Positions 61,909 to 64,000 of a stretch of 64,000 nt of DNA are shown in pieces. Source of the DNA: Desulfosarcina widdelii (GTDB lineage: Bacteria > Desulfobacterota > Desulfobacteria > Desulfobacterales > Desulfosarcinaceae); the NCBI RefSeq assembly GCF_009688965.1, contig NZ_AP021875.1:930001-994000 (forward strand), in the 5' to 3' direction. A program made the translations under genes and the position numbers. Numbering within the stretch: the first letter of the stretch is position 1; every line of letters begins with the position of its first letter. Under the pieces are notes generated by a model. The model was given only the letters and a program-made list of their open reading frames with translations. It was not told the origin of the DNA and did no database searches.

Positions 61909-63377
61909 CAATGTCGTTGAATTAAGCCTCAGCCACGCATAACCCATTGTATTTTTGAATGATTAATGATATATTAGCTGCCAAATATATCAACCCAAAA
62001 ACCCAAAAGGAGATAAAAATGATTGCGGAAAAAAGAGAAATTGGCATGGAGACTGAAATGCCCGAACTGTGCCGGATATAATCGAATCTTTAAAAAATTT
62101 GATCGAATCCGAAGATTTCTGCAATCGATTTAAAAATCGGCCCGAAGACTTTACCCGCAACCGGGCCTTGCCCTTTAAAAATCTCATTTACTACATGATC
62201 AATTTGCCCGCGGCGGCATATGAAACCGAATTGTACCATCTTAACAAGAACCTGAAAGGGTCGGACATCGCCGAGCCCCTGGCTTCCAAAAGCGCATTGA
62301 CCAAAGCCCGAGAAAAGCTGAGCCACATGGCCTTTATCGAACTCAACGATTATCTGGTACGTCTGAGCCAAATGCGCTTTGCGCCAAACCGTTGGAACGG
62401 GTTCTTTCTTTTGGCTACCGACGGTACGCTGTGCACCCTGCCCACGGCAAAACCGGTTGTCGAACATTTCGGTCAATGGCATGGGCGACAGGGCGATCCT
62501 TGCCCGAAAGCGCGCGTCTCGCAATTATACGATGTTTTAAACAATATTTCGGTAGCCGCGTCGATCACCTCAAAATGTATTGGCGAACGAGAACTGGCCG
62601 CCGCTCATTGTGCTCATCTCGGTCCAGAGGACTTAATGCTGCTGGACCGCGGCTATGAAAGTTTTTGGCTGTTCAAGCTTATCGTGGCAAGTAACGCCAA
62701 TGTCTGTGCCCGTGTATCGTGTAATAAACTCAAAGTTGTCAAAGCGTTTTTGCAATCCAGGGAGCCAGACCGAATCGTTAAATTATCCTGCACTCCCAAT
62801 TCGGCTCGTAAATGCGCCGAATTCGAATTGGATAAAAAACCGCTAAAACTTCGCCTGGTGCGGGTAGATCTGCCAACAGGCGAGAGCGAAGTCCTGATCA
62901 CCTCGCTAACCGACCGGGGAAAGTACCCGGTGGAGATTTTCGGTGATTTGTATCACCAGCGTTGGCCGGTGGAAGAAGACTATAAAATTATGAAGTCACG
63001 CATCCAAATCGAAAATTTCAGCGGCAAAACGGTTCATTCGGTCTATCAGGACTTTTACGCCAAGGTATTCACCAAAAATTTCGCGGCCATTCTTATCCAG
63101 AGCGTCAGTGACCGGATTAAAACGATTTCGTCCGGACGCCTTTATTCGTACAAAGCCAACGTTACCAATGTATTGGCGATGCTGCGCCACCACATTGTCG
63201 TATTGTTCAACCGGATGCAAAATCTACTACGTGACAATGTGTCGAAACTTCAAAACCTAATCGTACGTGTGTTAAACGAGATCCGGCCTGGCCGTAGCGA
63301 ACCGAGGGCCTTTAAAAAGAAAAGTCGCCGAAAATTTAGCACCGCGTATAAACCAATTTCTTAATTCAACGACATTG
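61909..63377 (+). mobile_element. Complete IS4-family element (1469 bp)
   Basis: Perfect 18-bp terminal inverted repeats: CAATGTCGTTGAATTAAG at 61909-61926 and its complement at 63360-63377, with a 10-bp target duplication. One intact transposase. The perfect ends and duplication indicate a recent insertion. Confidence 0.95.
62069..63364 (+). CDS. IS4-family transposase (431 aa), intact
   Basis: GTG start 62069. Catalytic motifs: LLATDGTLCTLP (first Asp), LLDRGYESFWLF (second Asp) and the IS4 signature YHQRWPVEEDYKIMKSR, with the catalytic Glu (Y-x2-R-x3-E-x6-K). GC content is typical of the host, unlike the AT-rich cargo. Stop codon overlaps the right terminal repeat. Confidence 0.95.
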   Translation: MPDIIESLKNLIESEDFCNRFKNRPEDFTRNRALPFKNLIYYMINLPAAAYETELYHLNKNLKGSDIAEPLASKSALTKAREKLSHMAFIELNDYLVRLSQMRFAPNRWNGFFLLATDGTLCTLPTAKPVVEHFGQWHGRQGDPCPKARVSQLYDVLNNISVAASITSKCIGERELAAAHCAHLGPEDLMLLDRGYESFWLFKLIVASNANVCARVSCNKLKVVKAFLQSREPDRIVKLSCTPNSARKCAEFELDKKPLKLRLVRVDLPTGESEVLITSLTDRGKYPVEIFGDLYHQRWPVEEDYKIMKSRIQIENFSGKTVHSVYQDFYAKVFTKNFAAILIQSVSDRIKTISSGRLYSYKANVTNVLAMLRHHIVVLFNRMQNLLRDNVSKLQNLIVRVLNEIRPGRSEPRAFKKKSRRKFSTAYKPIS

Positions 63378-64000
63378 ACTAATAAGATGCTAATAGAAAA
63401 TGCCGATATTTTACCTTTGGTACAGACAAAAAATGGAGACCTACACCATAACTGCATCGTTTATTATTAAAACATTCACCTCGACAGTTTTTTTGGCTGT
63501 TGGTTTTTCTACTAGCACCGCAAATGATCAAACATCACCTCACGCATCTGCGTCAAAGAATGGCTATCGCCGTCTTTTTTATTGGTTTGAAATCAAAAAG
63601 ACCTGCTATTCGTTTTACAATGTTTGGAATATCTCCGTTTATAAACGTTTCTTTTTTTGTGGTTCTGATACTATTGGCCATCGCTAAAATAACAAATTAC
63701 TTCAGAATGGCGCCTGAGAGTAGAATCATGCTTTTCATAGTAGCAGGGCTCTTATTTTGGTTAGGAAATCTGGAAGGGTAGGCTGAAATATTAGGAGTTC
63801 GTCAAGCTGATATTTACAATTTTACGATGACAAAAGTAAGTGGGTTGGGTTTTGTATTCTGGTTCCTTGTGTTGATCATAATGGGATTGCAAGGTTAAGA
63901 TTACAGGCACCGTTATAATTTTGAGATGGGTACCATTTTCTTTTATCTCGCCACTTATTTTTTTGTCGAGGTAACGGGCCGCCTGTTCGAAAGTACGGTC
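63378..64000. other. Degenerate region after IS4, partial
   Basis: Begins with the right target duplication. The frame from about 63452 to a TAG at 63781 encodes a hydrophobic protein piece (VFLLAPQMIKHHL, SFFVVLILLAIAKITNYF, IMLFIVAGLLFWLG) with two or three membrane segments. It continues in frame after the TAG to a TAA near 63898, so it may be the remnant of an interrupted membrane protein. The last 100 bases hold weak overlapping frames on both strands and run off the window; I do not assign them. Confidence 0.4.

Noticed and set aside
63900-64000. A gene running off the right edge
   Set aside because: Both strands have short open frames that look partly plausible; neither has a recognisable domain, so no assignment was made.
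1-64000. CRISPR array, tRNA or rRNA genes, prophage
   Set aside because: No regularly spaced repeats, no tRNA or rRNA sequence and no phage structural genes were recognised.

Overview
The window looks like part of a Gram-negative, anaerobic Desulfobacterota-type chromosome (Desulfosarcina-like). This is inferred from gene content: three sigma-54 response regulators, a YeiH-type exporter, a CxxCH-containing sensor kinase, branched-chain-type ABC uptake with acyl-CoA ligase, acyl-CoA dehydrogenase and many SPFH/zinc-ribbon proteins. I cannot name a species. I saw no rRNA, tRNA or CRISPR array.

Bases 1-16.4 kb hold signalling and housekeeping genes. A truncated hybrid kinase, a methyltransferase and an acetyltransferase come first. 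A sigma-54 response regulator then faces a three-gene operon (YeiH exporter plus two small membrane proteins) that has a good -24/-12 promoter, and a heme-c-motif kinase lies just upstream. CorA, a small exported protein, a sugar-nucleotide transferase, a DUF1989 protein, a nucleotidyltransferase, a Nudix enzyme and a receiver protein follow. An orphan -24/-12 site followed by a CU-rich tract and an intrinsic terminator (12689-12782) may be an anti-Shine-Dalgarno small RNA.

Bases 15.8-26.7 kb are one uptake-and-activation unit read leftward: kinase and sigma-54 regulator, then a sigma-54 promoter, a 55-residue Fis-like protein, substrate-binding protein, LivH, LivM, LivG, LivF, acyl-CoA ligase, nitroreductase and receiver. 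Bases 28.3-37.6 kb carry six co-oriented genes: two membrane-anchored coiled-coil proteins, an SPFH protein with three zinc ribbons, a soluble zinc-ribbon protein, a membrane SPFH protein, and an overlapping 1140-residue double-AAA+/Lon peptidase. This resembles a membrane quality-control island. A DjlA-like co-chaperone is divergent, followed by a MerR/acyl-CoA dehydrogenase/metallo-hydrolase operon.

Bases 41.3-47.2 kb hold a secreted glycosidase-like protein, a stand-alone flagellar rod protein with a textbook sigma-54 promoter, two response regulators and a ComEA-like protein. From 47.5 kb to the end is a surface-polysaccharide locus: a winged-helix regulator, a WbpE-like aminotransferase and a fused oxidoreductase/acetyltransferase, then strikingly AT-rich cargo (sulfotransferase, two GT4 transferases, a degenerate ABC exporter, a methyltransferase) broken up by IS5, IS1182 and IS4 elements. 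The IS5 transposase is interrupted by two related hairpin insertions, and its 255-bp end is duplicated on either side of the sulfotransferase/IS1182 segment.
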